The notes below the pieces were generated by a model that had not been told where the DNA came from, ran no database searches, and saw only the letters and a program-made list of their open reading frames with translations. A DNA stretch of 16,342 bases from JAHRAH01 sp051009015 (GTDB lineage Bacteria; Pseudomonadota; Gammaproteobacteria; Tethybacterales; Persebacteraceae). This document shows, piece by piece, positions 8,298 through 14,219 of the stretch (positions are counted from its first letter, which is position 1; every line of letters begins with the position of its first letter). The DNA lies in the NCBI GenBank assembly GCA_051009015.1, contig JBPCWZ010000044.1, positions 1-16,342 on the forward strand. Reading direction: 5' to 3'. The position numbers and the translations under genes were made by a program.

Positions 8298-9075
8298 TGT
8301 TATCCCACTTCGGCTTTCGCTTTTGCAAAAAGGCGTTTAATCCTTCGCGCCCTTCAACACTTGCATTTGCCGCCGCCAAAAGCATCGCCGTCTTTGCCGA
8401 CAATGCGGAAGTAATGGGACGCCCGGCAACTTCGCCCGAAAGCGCTTTGGCTTTTGTCATTGCGCCGGGGGCGTTTTGCCGCAGTTGTTTGATAAGCACA
8501 TTTGCGCCGTGCGACAAATCATCAATCACTTCGTGCGCCAAACCAATGTGCGCCGCTTTTTGCGCATCCATTACTTCGCCGCTGATAAAATATCTGCGCG
8601 CCGAACGCACACCGATGGCGGCGATAACATACGGACTAATGACCGCCGGTATCAAACCCAGCCGCGTTTCGCCAAAACAAAACTTCGCCGAAGAATGGGC
8701 AAAGCAAATATTGGCAACCGCCGCCAAACCAATACCGCCGCCATAACAAGCGCCTTGCACAAGGGCGATTAATGGTTTTGGCATTTGATATAAAGCGCGC
8801 AAGGTTTCGGCAAAAAACCGCGCTTGCTTTAATCCCTCCTGCCGTGTCGTCTTTGCCGCCAGCCATTTGGCATCGGCACCGGCGCAAAAATGCTTGCCTT
8901 CGCCGCGGATAAAAACCGCCCGCGCCGGTGATTTTTTGGCTTCTTTTGCCGCCGCCGCCAAATCTGTTATCGCGCTCCAATCAAGCGCGTTTGCAACTTG
9001 CGGGCGCGATAACACAATCCATCCGATGCCGTCATCCGACATTGAAAATTTAATAGCCGGAGTATTCATCGTCAT
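8290..9075 (-). CDS. liuC: 3-Methylglutaconyl-CoA hydratase (crotonase family)
   Basis: The 261-residue enzyme hydrates 3-methylglutaconyl-CoA to HMG-CoA. Seen: the first oxyanion-hole segment HFCAGAD (62-68), the second, GACYGGGIGL (108-117), and FGETRLGLIP (134-143) with the likely catalytic Glu136. The SPYVIAAIG run is typical of bacterial LiuC. The position that holds the second catalytic glutamate in classical crotonases appears to be Arg in SARRYF. I believe that is usual for this subfamily rather than damage. The start could be the ATG at 9075 or the one two codons later. It begins 6 bases after the liuB stop and overlaps liuD. The operon position fixes the substrate. Confidence 0.92.
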   Translation of the reverse strand: MTMNTPAIKFSMSDDGIGWIVLSRPQVANALDWSAITDLAAAAKEAKKSPARAVFIRGEGKHFCAGADAKWLAAKTTRQEGLKQARFFAETLRALYQMPKPLIALVQGACYGGGIGLAAVANICFAHSSAKFCFGETRLGLIPAVISPYVIAAIGVRSARRYFISGEVMDAQKAAHIGLAHEVIDDLSHGANVLIKQLRQNAPGAMTKAKALSGEVAGRPITSALSAKTAMLLAAANASVEGREGLNAFLQKRKPKWDNNV

Positions 9076-9081
9076 TACCGC

Positions 9082-10641
9082 TTACATTCTAAAAACGCCA
9101 AAGCGCGTTTCTTTTTGTTTTTTGCCCGCGCATGCGGCAAGGGCAATCTGCAGCACTTCGCGCGTTTGTGCCGGGTCAATAATGCCATCGTCCCACAATC
9201 TTGCCGAGCCGTAAAACGGATGGCTTTCGCGGTCAAACTGCGCGGTTATTTCTTTTGTCATTCTCGCGCTTTGCGCCGCCGTCAGTTTGGCTTTTGCCGA
9301 TTTTACCATGCGCATAACGCCCGCCGCCTGTTCGCCGCCCATGACCGCAACGCGCGCCGAGGGCCAGGCAAACATAAAATCCGGGTCAAAAGCCCGCCCG
9401 CACATTGCATAGTTTCCCGCGCCATAACTGCCGCCGATGACAAGCGTAATCTTCGGCACCTGCGCGCAAGCAACCGCCGCCACCATTTTCGCGCCGTGTT
9501 TGGCGATGCCTTCGGCTTCAAACTTCGCACCGACCATAAAGCCGGTAATGTTTTGCAAAAACAACAACGGCACCTGACGCTTGCAAGCCAACTGCACAAA
9601 ATGCGCGCCTTTGTTTGCCGACTCGCAAAACAATGCGCCGTTATTTGCCAAAACGGCAACAAGCATTCCGCCAATGCGCACAAAACCCGCCAGCAGTGTT
9701 TCGCCGTATTTCGGTTTGAACTCGTCAAATGTGGAATCATCGGCGAGTCGCGCCAGCACCGCCCGCATGTCAAAAGAACGGCGCAAGTTCATCCCGACAA
9801 TGCCATATAACTCCTGCGGCGGATGTTTCGGCTTTGGCGCTTGCAAGTCAATCGGCGATGATGCAAAAGGGGCGGGCGGCAAAGTGGCGATAATATTGCG
9901 CGCTTTTATTAATGCCGCCGTTTCGCTTTCGGCGTAATGATCGGCAAGCCCCGATGTTTGCGCATGCATTGTTGCCCCGCCCAATGTTTCGGCATTTGCC
10001 TTTTCGCCGGTAGCGACTTCCACCAAAGGCGGGCCCGCCAAAAAAACCGTCGCTCCTTTTGCCATAATGCATTCGTCCGCCATCGCCGGAATATACGCGC
10101 CGCCCGCGGTGCAGGAACCCAGCACAACCGCCAACTGAAAAATACCCTCCGCCGACATTTGTGCCTGATGACGAAAGATGCGCCCGAAATGCTCGCGGTC
10201 GGCAAACACTTCCGCTTGCCCCGCCAAATACGCGCCCGCCGAATCAACCAGATAAATGCACGGCAAGCGGCAACTGCGGGCTATCTCCTGCGCGCGCAGG
10301 TGTTTTTTGACCGTCAGCGGATAATACGCGCCGCCTTTGACCGATGCATCATTGGCGACAATCATGCACGGGCGTTTCATCACCCAGCCAATACCGGCGA
10401 CCAAACCGGCGGCGGGCAGGGGGGTATTATCATAAACTTGATACGCTGCAAGTTTGCCAATCTCCAAAAACGCGCTGCCGGTATCCAAAAGCGCGTCTAT
10501 GCGCGCGCGGGCGGTCATCTTGCCCGGGCGTTTTTTGTTTGCGCCGCCGGATTCTATTTGCGCCGACAACTGACGAAGTTGTGCCGTTGCCGCCCGCAAC
10601 TGCTTGTCGTTTTCGGCGAAGTGTTTGTTGGCCGTCATCAT
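9082..10641 (-). CDS. liuB: 3-Methylcrotonyl-CoA carboxylase, carboxyltransferase (beta) subunit
   Basis: The 519-residue subunit transfers the carboxyl group from biotin to 3-methylcrotonyl-CoA. It has the two crotonase-fold halves of the carboxyltransferase family. The N-terminal half includes KMTARARIDALLD, VANDASVKGGAYYPLTVKKH, DSAGAYLAGQAEVFADREHF, and GSCTAGGAYIPAMADE with the acyl-CoA oxyanion glycines. The C-terminal half includes QNITGFMVGAKFEAEGIAK and the biotin-side loop VIGGSYGAGNYAMCGRAFDP. The SCTAGGAYIPAM and HFGRIF motifs separate MCC beta from propionyl-CoA carboxylase beta. It follows liuA by 2 bases, and a second ATG immediately follows the first. Confidence 0.95.
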   Translation of the reverse strand: MMTANKHFAENDKQLRAATAQLRQLSAQIESGGANKKRPGKMTARARIDALLDTGSAFLEIGKLAAYQVYDNTPLPAAGLVAGIGWVMKRPCMIVANDASVKGGAYYPLTVKKHLRAQEIARSCRLPCIYLVDSAGAYLAGQAEVFADREHFGRIFRHQAQMSAEGIFQLAVVLGSCTAGGAYIPAMADECIMAKGATVFLAGPPLVEVATGEKANAETLGGATMHAQTSGLADHYAESETAALIKARNIIATLPPAPFASSPIDLQAPKPKHPPQELYGIVGMNLRRSFDMRAVLARLADDSTFDEFKPKYGETLLAGFVRIGGMLVAVLANNGALFCESANKGAHFVQLACKRQVPLLFLQNITGFMVGAKFEAEGIAKHGAKMVAAVACAQVPKITLVIGGSYGAGNYAMCGRAFDPDFMFAWPSARVAVMGGEQAAGVMRMVKSAKAKLTAAQSARMTKEITAQFDRESHPFYGSARLWDDGIIDPAQTREVLQIALAACAGKKQKETRFGVFRM

Positions 10642-10643
10642 TC

Positions 10644-11786
10644 TTAATTTTCGTCAAGCAACTGCCGCGCTATGAGCATTCGGCGGATCTCAGAAGTTCC
10701 CGCGCCTATCTCGTAGAGTTTGGCATCGCGCAATAATCGCGCCGCCGGATATTCCTCGCTGTATCCGTTTGCGCCAAGTATCTGCACCGCATCGCCCGCC
10801 GCCCGGCTTGCCGCTTCGGCGGCAAACAATATCGCCCCGGCGCAATCGGCACGCGATACTTTGCCATTGTCGCAATCGGCGGCGACAGAATAGACCAAAG
10901 CCCGCGCCGCCGAAAGCGAAGTTTTCATATCGGCAAGTTTGGCGCGAATCAACTGATAATCGCCAATGGCGCGCCCGAACTGCCGCCGCTCTTTGGCATA
11001 AGCCAAAGACAACTCCAAACACGCCGCCATAATCCCCAAAGGTCCCGCCGCCAAAATAAGCCGCTCAAAATCCAAACCGCTCATTAACACCGACACGCCT
11101 TCGTTTTCCGCACCGAGGATATTCGCCGCCGGCACCCGGCAGTTGTCAAACAACAATGCGCCGGTCGCCGAGCCGCGCATGCCGAGTTTGGCGATCTTTT
11201 CGCCGGATGAAAAGCCGCCCATTCCGCGCTCTGCGATGAAAGCGGTAATGCCGTGTTGTTTTTTGTCCGGCGCGGTTTTGGCATAGACAACGACAACATC
11301 GGCATCCGGCGCATTGGTTATCCACATCTTTTCGCCGTTCAGCACATAATCGCCATCGGCATTTTTCACCGCGGCAAGTTTCATAGATACGACATCCGAC
11401 CCCGCGCCGGTTTCGCTCATTGCCAGCGCGCCGACATATTCGCCGCCGATTAACTTCGGCAGGTATTTGCGCTTTTGGGCGTCATTGCCGTGGCGGACAA
11501 TTTGATTAACGCACAAGTTGGAATGCGCGCCGTAAGAAAGCCCCAGCGATGCCGATGCGCGGCTGACTTCTTCCATAATCGCGCAGTGGGCGGAGTATGT
11601 CAGCGCCATTCCGCCAAACGCCTCGCCGGCAGTCGCGCCGAGCAAACCCATCCCGCCCATCTGCCGCCACAAATCGCGCGGCACTGCGCCATCGGCTTCC
11701 ATCCGCCGCACGCGCGGCAAAACCGCCGCAACAACAAACCGCCGCACGCTCTCGCGCAACTTGTCAATATCCCCGCCGCCTGCCAT
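10644..11786 (-). CDS. liuA: Isovaleryl-CoA dehydrogenase
   Basis: The 380-residue FAD enzyme oxidises isovaleryl-CoA to 3-methylcrotonyl-CoA and passes electrons to ETF. Seen: the acyl-CoA dehydrogenase signatures ALAMSETGAGSDVVSMK (120-136) and, near the C-terminus, LYEIGAGTSEIRRMLIAR. The catalytic base is at the isovaleryl-type position, Glu241 in SGLDFERLILAAGPLG, while the usual C-terminal Glu position is occupied by Gly-Ala in EIGAG. That pattern distinguishes IVD from short- and medium-chain enzymes. It is the first gene of the operon. The ATG at 11786 lies about 14 bases after a TATAAA box and has only a GAGAAA-like leader, so the start is less certain than the identity. The N-terminus is a few residues shorter than usual. 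Confidence 0.94.
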   Translation of the reverse strand: MAGGGDIDKLRESVRRFVVAAVLPRVRRMEADGAVPRDLWRQMGGMGLLGATAGEAFGGMALTYSAHCAIMEEVSRASASLGLSYGAHSNLCVNQIVRHGNDAQKRKYLPKLIGGEYVGALAMSETGAGSDVVSMKLAAVKNADGDYVLNGEKMWITNAPDADVVVVYAKTAPDKKQHGITAFIAERGMGGFSSGEKIAKLGMRGSATGALLFDNCRVPAANILGAENEGVSVLMSGLDFERLILAAGPLGIMAACLELSLAYAKERRQFGRAIGDYQLIRAKLADMKTSLSAARALVYSVAADCDNGKVSRADCAGAILFAAEAASRAAGDAVQILGANGYSEEYPAARLLRDAKLYEIGAGTSEIRRMLIARQLLDEN

Positions 11787-11798
11787 TTTCTCGCGGTA

Positions 11799-11830
11799 TT
11801 TTATACGCTATTGACATTTTATACGCTATT
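11799..11830. repeat. 18-base tandem repeat in the liuA / zinc-protein promoter gap
   Basis: The 14-base word TTTTATACGCTATT occurs at 11799-11812 and again at 11817-11830, an 18-base period with GACA between. Read on the minus strand each copy gives a TATAAA box. The one at 11805 to 11800 is suitably placed as the liuA -10 element. Each copy contains ATA-CGC-TAT, a half-symmetric core. The repeat could be an operator for a liu regulator, or a duplicated promoter. Confidence 0.5.
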
Positions 11831-11842
11831 TTGCCGCCGGAG

Positions 11843-11858
11843 TGTTATAATGGAGCCA
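11843..11858 (+). promoter_or_regulatory. Extended -10 promoter, probably leaderless transcript
   Basis: TGTTATAAT (11843-11851) is a perfect extended -10 (TGnTATAAT). The start codon of the downstream gene is at 11858, six bases after the hexamer, where transcription would be expected to begin. GGAG at 11852-11855 is only two bases from the ATG, too close for normal ribosome binding. A TTGACA at 11811 is 29 bases upstream and too far to serve as a -35. Confidence 0.5.
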
Positions 11859-12388
11859 TGTCAAATCCCGCACATTCCAAAACGCGCGGCGGCGGCTTCC
11901 GGGCTTTCGCCCATTTTATGGGCTTTCGCATCGTGCCGGTTTTTCTTTTCCTCGCCGCCTTGATGGTCAGCGGGCTGAAACTGGCCTCCGGCGAGATACT
12001 TCTGGGGATCGCCGACCAAATTGGCGATATCACTTTCAAACTGGTGCCAAAGGACTGGCTGATAGTCATCGTCATGACCATCATCGCCATGGTGCTTTTG
12101 TTTGCCGGGGTGGTGTTCAGCCCGCGCCCGAAGTATGTAATGAAAGAAGCGGCGGCGGCGATCCCCGCCAGCAAATGGCGGGACGGCGTCAAGATAGACA
12201 AGACCAAATGCGCGCGGAGTCAATGCCGCGGGATGCGTCTTGCCGGCAAGCTTTTATGCCCCGAATGCACGAGCGAATGGAAAAGGCAAACCCCCCTGCG
12301 CTGCGCCGAATGCGGCGACGAAAACATCAACCAAAACACAAACACCCCGCTTTGCAAACTATGCCATCAAAGATGGCTGGATACATAA
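11858..12388 (+). CDS. Two-helix membrane protein with paired four-cysteine zinc modules, unknown function
   Basis: I do not recognise this 176-residue protein. Two hydrophobic helices are visible at about 23-42 and 67-87. A short linker follows, then eight cysteines in two sets: C118-x4-C123-x10-C134-x2-C137 and C149-x2-C152-x13-C166-x2-C169. Each set ends in LC-x2-C or PLC-x2-C followed by a Trp three to four residues on. This looks like two tandem zinc ribbons on the cytoplasmic side. The protein stops right after the second module. The next gene, 15 bases downstream, has the same helix-plus-zinc layout and cysteine pattern followed by a nuclease-like domain, so the two are probably a duplicated pair acting together. 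The start is chosen by the extended -10 and by the onset of the hydrophobic region. Upstream in-frame starts would run through the liuA coding region. Confidence 0.75.
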   Translation: MSNPAHSKTRGGGFRAFAHFMGFRIVPVFLFLAALMVSGLKLASGEILLGIADQIGDITFKLVPKDWLIVIVMTIIAMVLLFAGVVFSPRPKYVMKEAAAAIPASKWRDGVKIDKTKCARSQCRGMRLAGKLLCPECTSEWKRQTPLRCAECGDENINQNTNTPLCKLCHQRWLDT

Positions 12389-12403
12389 CAGCGGATTAGC
12401 CCT

Positions 12404-13321
12404 ATGGGCTTTTTCACAAATCTCAAAAAGCGTAGAGGCGTCGGGCTTGGCGGCGCGGTGTTTCTTTATGGCTTGTTGCGCGTTGTGCCTTTGCTGCTTG
12501 TCATAGCCGCCATTTTATTCGCGGCGGCAAAGATGCTTTTTGCCGAATTTGAACCCGTTTCCGCCCGGCTGCCGGATTGGACGGGTTTGATAGCATTGTT
12601 TTTCGGCGGCATTGCACTTTCCATTGTCGGGGCATTGTCTGAAGCGCGCTTCAGTGATTTGGCGGAAAAAGACGAAGCGGCAAAAACCGGCAAGGCGAAA
12701 AGCCAGCCGTCCGCAGAGCAGGGCGGCGCAAAGCCATCTGCAATTGATGGCAACAACCCTCCTTGTGTGCGAAAAGAATGCTCGCGAAATGGGAAAATTC
12801 CATCACAACCGCTATGCTCTATATGCCATTCGCATTGGGAAAAACAAAAACCTTTGTGCTGTGCAAAATGCGGTTATAAGCACACCAACCGCCCGCTTTG
12901 TAGGTTGTGCTATAGCAAATGGCGGAAAGAAAACGCCTCGGCAGATTCCGCGACCGCATCCGCGAATGACTTTCGCAAAAAGTATCCGGCAAAATACCGC
13001 GCCGATGTCGGCTATGAGGTGGACAGCAAAGCGGAAGTGATAATAGGCAACTATCTCCACAACCGCGGCATTAAACACACTCGCGGGCGCAAACTGCCGG
13101 TGGAGGAAGATTTTTATTGCGATTTCTACCTGCCGGAAAAGCAGGTTTATATTGAGTATTGGGGGCTGGACGACCCGGAATACCTCCAAAAGAAAACCGA
13201 CAAGTTGGCGGTGTATAAAAAATACAACTTCAAATTGATACAACTGCACGATGCCGAAGTGCAAAACCTTGACGACCACATGCCGCGCTTGTTGCGGCAG
13301 TTTGGTATTAAGGTTTCTTGA
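12404..13321 (+). CDS. Membrane-anchored zinc-ribbon protein with PD-(D/E)XK-like nuclease domain
   Basis: The protein is 305 residues in three parts. First, two hydrophobic helices at about 17-46 and 60-78. Second, after a charged, Ala/Lys/Ser-rich linker (80-118), two cysteine modules: C121-x4-C126-x11-C138-x2-C141 and C153-x2-C156-x9-C166-x2-C169, both followed by Trp. Third, a C-terminal domain (about 195-305) with the PD-(D/E)XK layout: SKAEVIIGNYL with Glu211, YCDFYLP with Asp240, and VYIEYWG with Glu251. YLQKKTDKLAVYKKYNFKLIQL then carries Lys267. This resembles the nuclease-like domain seen at the end of some UvrD/HelD-type helicases (PDFYLP..YIEYFG). The canonical motif lysine is Trp here, so the lysine may come from the following helix. 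The partners, the zinc count and the role (nucleic-acid quality control or defence) are inference. Confidence 0.8.
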   Translation: MGFFTNLKKRRGVGLGGAVFLYGLLRVVPLLLVIAAILFAAAKMLFAEFEPVSARLPDWTGLIALFFGGIALSIVGALSEARFSDLAEKDEAAKTGKAKSQPSAEQGGAKPSAIDGNNPPCVRKECSRNGKIPSQPLCSICHSHWEKQKPLCCAKCGYKHTNRPLCRLCYSKWRKENASADSATASANDFRKKYPAKYRADVGYEVDSKAEVIIGNYLHNRGIKHTRGRKLPVEEDFYCDFYLPEKQVYIEYWGLDDPEYLQKKTDKLAVYKKYNFKLIQLHDAEVQNLDDHMPRLLRQFGIKVS

Positions 13322-13325
13322 CAAA

Positions 13326-13348
13326 CGCCGCCCGTTGCGTCATTCCGC
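13326..13348. repeat. Single copy of a repeat unit also found near the window end
   Basis: CGCCGCCC, four bases, then CGTCATTCC and GC. This matches the unit at 16139-16162 at 21 of 24 aligned columns (one gap, two mismatches). It fills the 18-base space between the two convergent stop codons and supplies the stop codon of the minus-strand gene. It may be a dispersed intergenic repeat. Confidence 0.4.
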
Positions 13349-13849
13349 CCCTGTCTTTTCGGGGGTTATCAAAATCCCCGCGCTATAAGCGCCGTGTCCG
13401 GGCGAGCGCCGCGCCCAACTTTCGCCGCATCCCCAATCCGCCCATTTGACGCGCTTAATGGCAACGCCTTTGCGCTTCGCATATGCCTTGACGCGCTTGC
13501 ACACTTGCGAGTAGGGCGCGGTAATGGAAAAGCGCAGTATTGCGGCGGGCTTTGCGTTCTTGCGCTTGGGCGATATAAACACCGCCAAACTTAAGCCCGG
13601 TTGCTTTTCGCCCATTTCTTCCTCTTCCGCCCAATCTTCGGCGGCTTGAAAAAGGAGTTCGTTTTCCGCCCACTCGTCGTTAATGTGGGCGACAAACCAC
13701 TCCTGTCGTCCTTCCAGTTCGGCAATGGCATCATCCACGGCGCATTCGCCCAAGTCGGCGTTGTCATCTTTTGCCGCCTGTTTTTGCGATGCAAAGATGT
13801 CGGTGCGCGCCACACTAACGGCAAACGGGTTATGTGCTTTGTTTTTCAT
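13340..13849 (-). CDS. Hypothetical protein with acidic middle and basic C-terminal half
   Basis: I do not recognise this 169-residue protein. The start at 13849 is well supported: AAGGAG lies upstream with a 9-base gap, the best ribosome site in the window. The chain begins MKNKAHNPFAVS, then is strongly acidic at about 38-82 (including EDWAEEEEMGEK). It turns basic at about 94-135 with a predicted helix-like CKRVKAYAKRKG, then has a Trp/Gly segment WADWGCGESWARR. No signal peptide or membrane segment is visible. It converges on the zinc-nuclease gene (18 bases between stops), and its upstream region is the inverted repeat that leads to the dif-like site. Base use is less GC-rich than in the liu genes. 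An upstream in-frame start at 13900 would lie within the inverted repeat and is unlikely. Confidence 0.75.
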   Translation of the reverse strand: MKNKAHNPFAVSVARTDIFASQKQAAKDDNADLGECAVDDAIAELEGRQEWFVAHINDEWAENELLFQAAEDWAEEEEMGEKQPGLSLAVFISPKRKNAKPAAILRFSITAPYSQVCKRVKAYAKRKGVAIKRVKWADWGCGESWARRSPGHGAYSAGILITPEKTGAE

Positions 13850-13876
13850 TTCGGGTTTCTCCTTGTGGTTGCATTG

Positions 13877-13982
13877 TTTACATAATATAAAGTATACCAC
13901 AATCAGCGGATAGCGGATTAAAGCCGCCGCCCGCTGCTATTTGGCGATAATACATAACTTCGCATAATTTATATTATGTAAA
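13877..13982. repeat. 15-bp perfect inverted repeat around a 76-base spacer
   Basis: TTTACATAATATAAA at 13877-13891 and its exact reverse complement at 13968-13982. Each arm is itself nearly palindromic (TTTA...TAAA). The spacer contains AGCGGAT twice in tandem (13905-13918). The right arm lies inside the candidate dif site, and the left arm gives a weaker dif-like match on the minus strand. The arms could alternatively be two operator sites for an autoregulator. Confidence 0.85.
13941..13968 (+). promoter_or_regulatory. Possible promoter overlapping the dif-like site
   Basis: TTGGCG (13941-13946) and CATAAT (13963-13968) with a 16-base spacer make a reasonable sigma-70-type promoter toward the sugar dehydrogenase gene. 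The -10 box lies inside the dif-like sequence, so part of the conservation could come from promoter constraint. Otherwise 13850-14121 contains no gene that I can support with confidence. Confidence 0.35.
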
Positions 13983-13984
13983 GT
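13957..13984 (+). other. Candidate dif site (XerC/XerD chromosome dimer resolution)
   Basis: The 28 bases split as XerC-arm ACTTCGCATAA, central TTTATA and XerD-arm TTATGTAAAGT. Against the E. coli dif arms as I recall them (GGTGCGCATAA, TGTATA, TTATGTTAAAT) the matches are 8/11, 5/6 and 9/11, or 22 of 28 in total with no gaps. The most conserved core, CGCATAAT and TATATTATGT, is intact. XerC and XerD recombine dif sites to resolve chromosome dimers under FtsK control. Some plasmids, phages and integrative elements carry or use equivalent sites, so a chromosomal or an acquired site is possible. Confidence 0.65.
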
Positions 13985-14081
13985 TTGGTAATTTGTTGTT
14001 ATGGAATGCGGATATGGCGTTTATGTTGGCGTTTGTCTGCTATCCCCCCCTTTTTGTCAATGCCGCCGGAGGATTTGGATA

Positions 14082-14219
14082 ATGCGCGAATGGGCGGTGC
14101 TTGTGCGACAATTAACGGGTTATGACGGCGCGAAAGAAAGTTGTTATTGTTGCATTGGTGCTTTTGGCGCTTGCCGCCGCGTTTTGGCGGGCGCCGGTCA
14201 GTATTGCTTTCGGCTTTGA
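14082..14219 (+). CDS. Possible 45-codon ORF with a strong ribosome site, overlapping the dehydrogenase start
   Basis: GGAGG at 14069-14073 stands about 8 bases before an ATG at 14082, a much better ribosome site than that of the dehydrogenase at 14122. The frame reads MREWAVLVRQLTG and runs 45 codons, out of frame with the dehydrogenase, which it overlaps by about 98 bases. The portion after the overlap is Cys-rich and looks like shadow sequence. It may be an upstream ORF that feeds ribosomes to the main gene, or a chance ORF. Confidence 0.25.
   Translation: MREWAVLVRQLTGYDGAKESCYCCIGAFGACRRVLAGAGQYCFRL

Noticed and set aside
11811..11851. TTGACA and TATAAT as one sigma-70 promoter
   Set aside because: The spacing is 29 bases, far beyond the usual 16-18. 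The extended -10 alone is the better reading.
13350..13366. CCCC...GGGG stem near the convergent stops as a terminator
   Set aside because: The stem is short with a long loop and no T-tract, and it lies in the coding end of the minus-strand gene.
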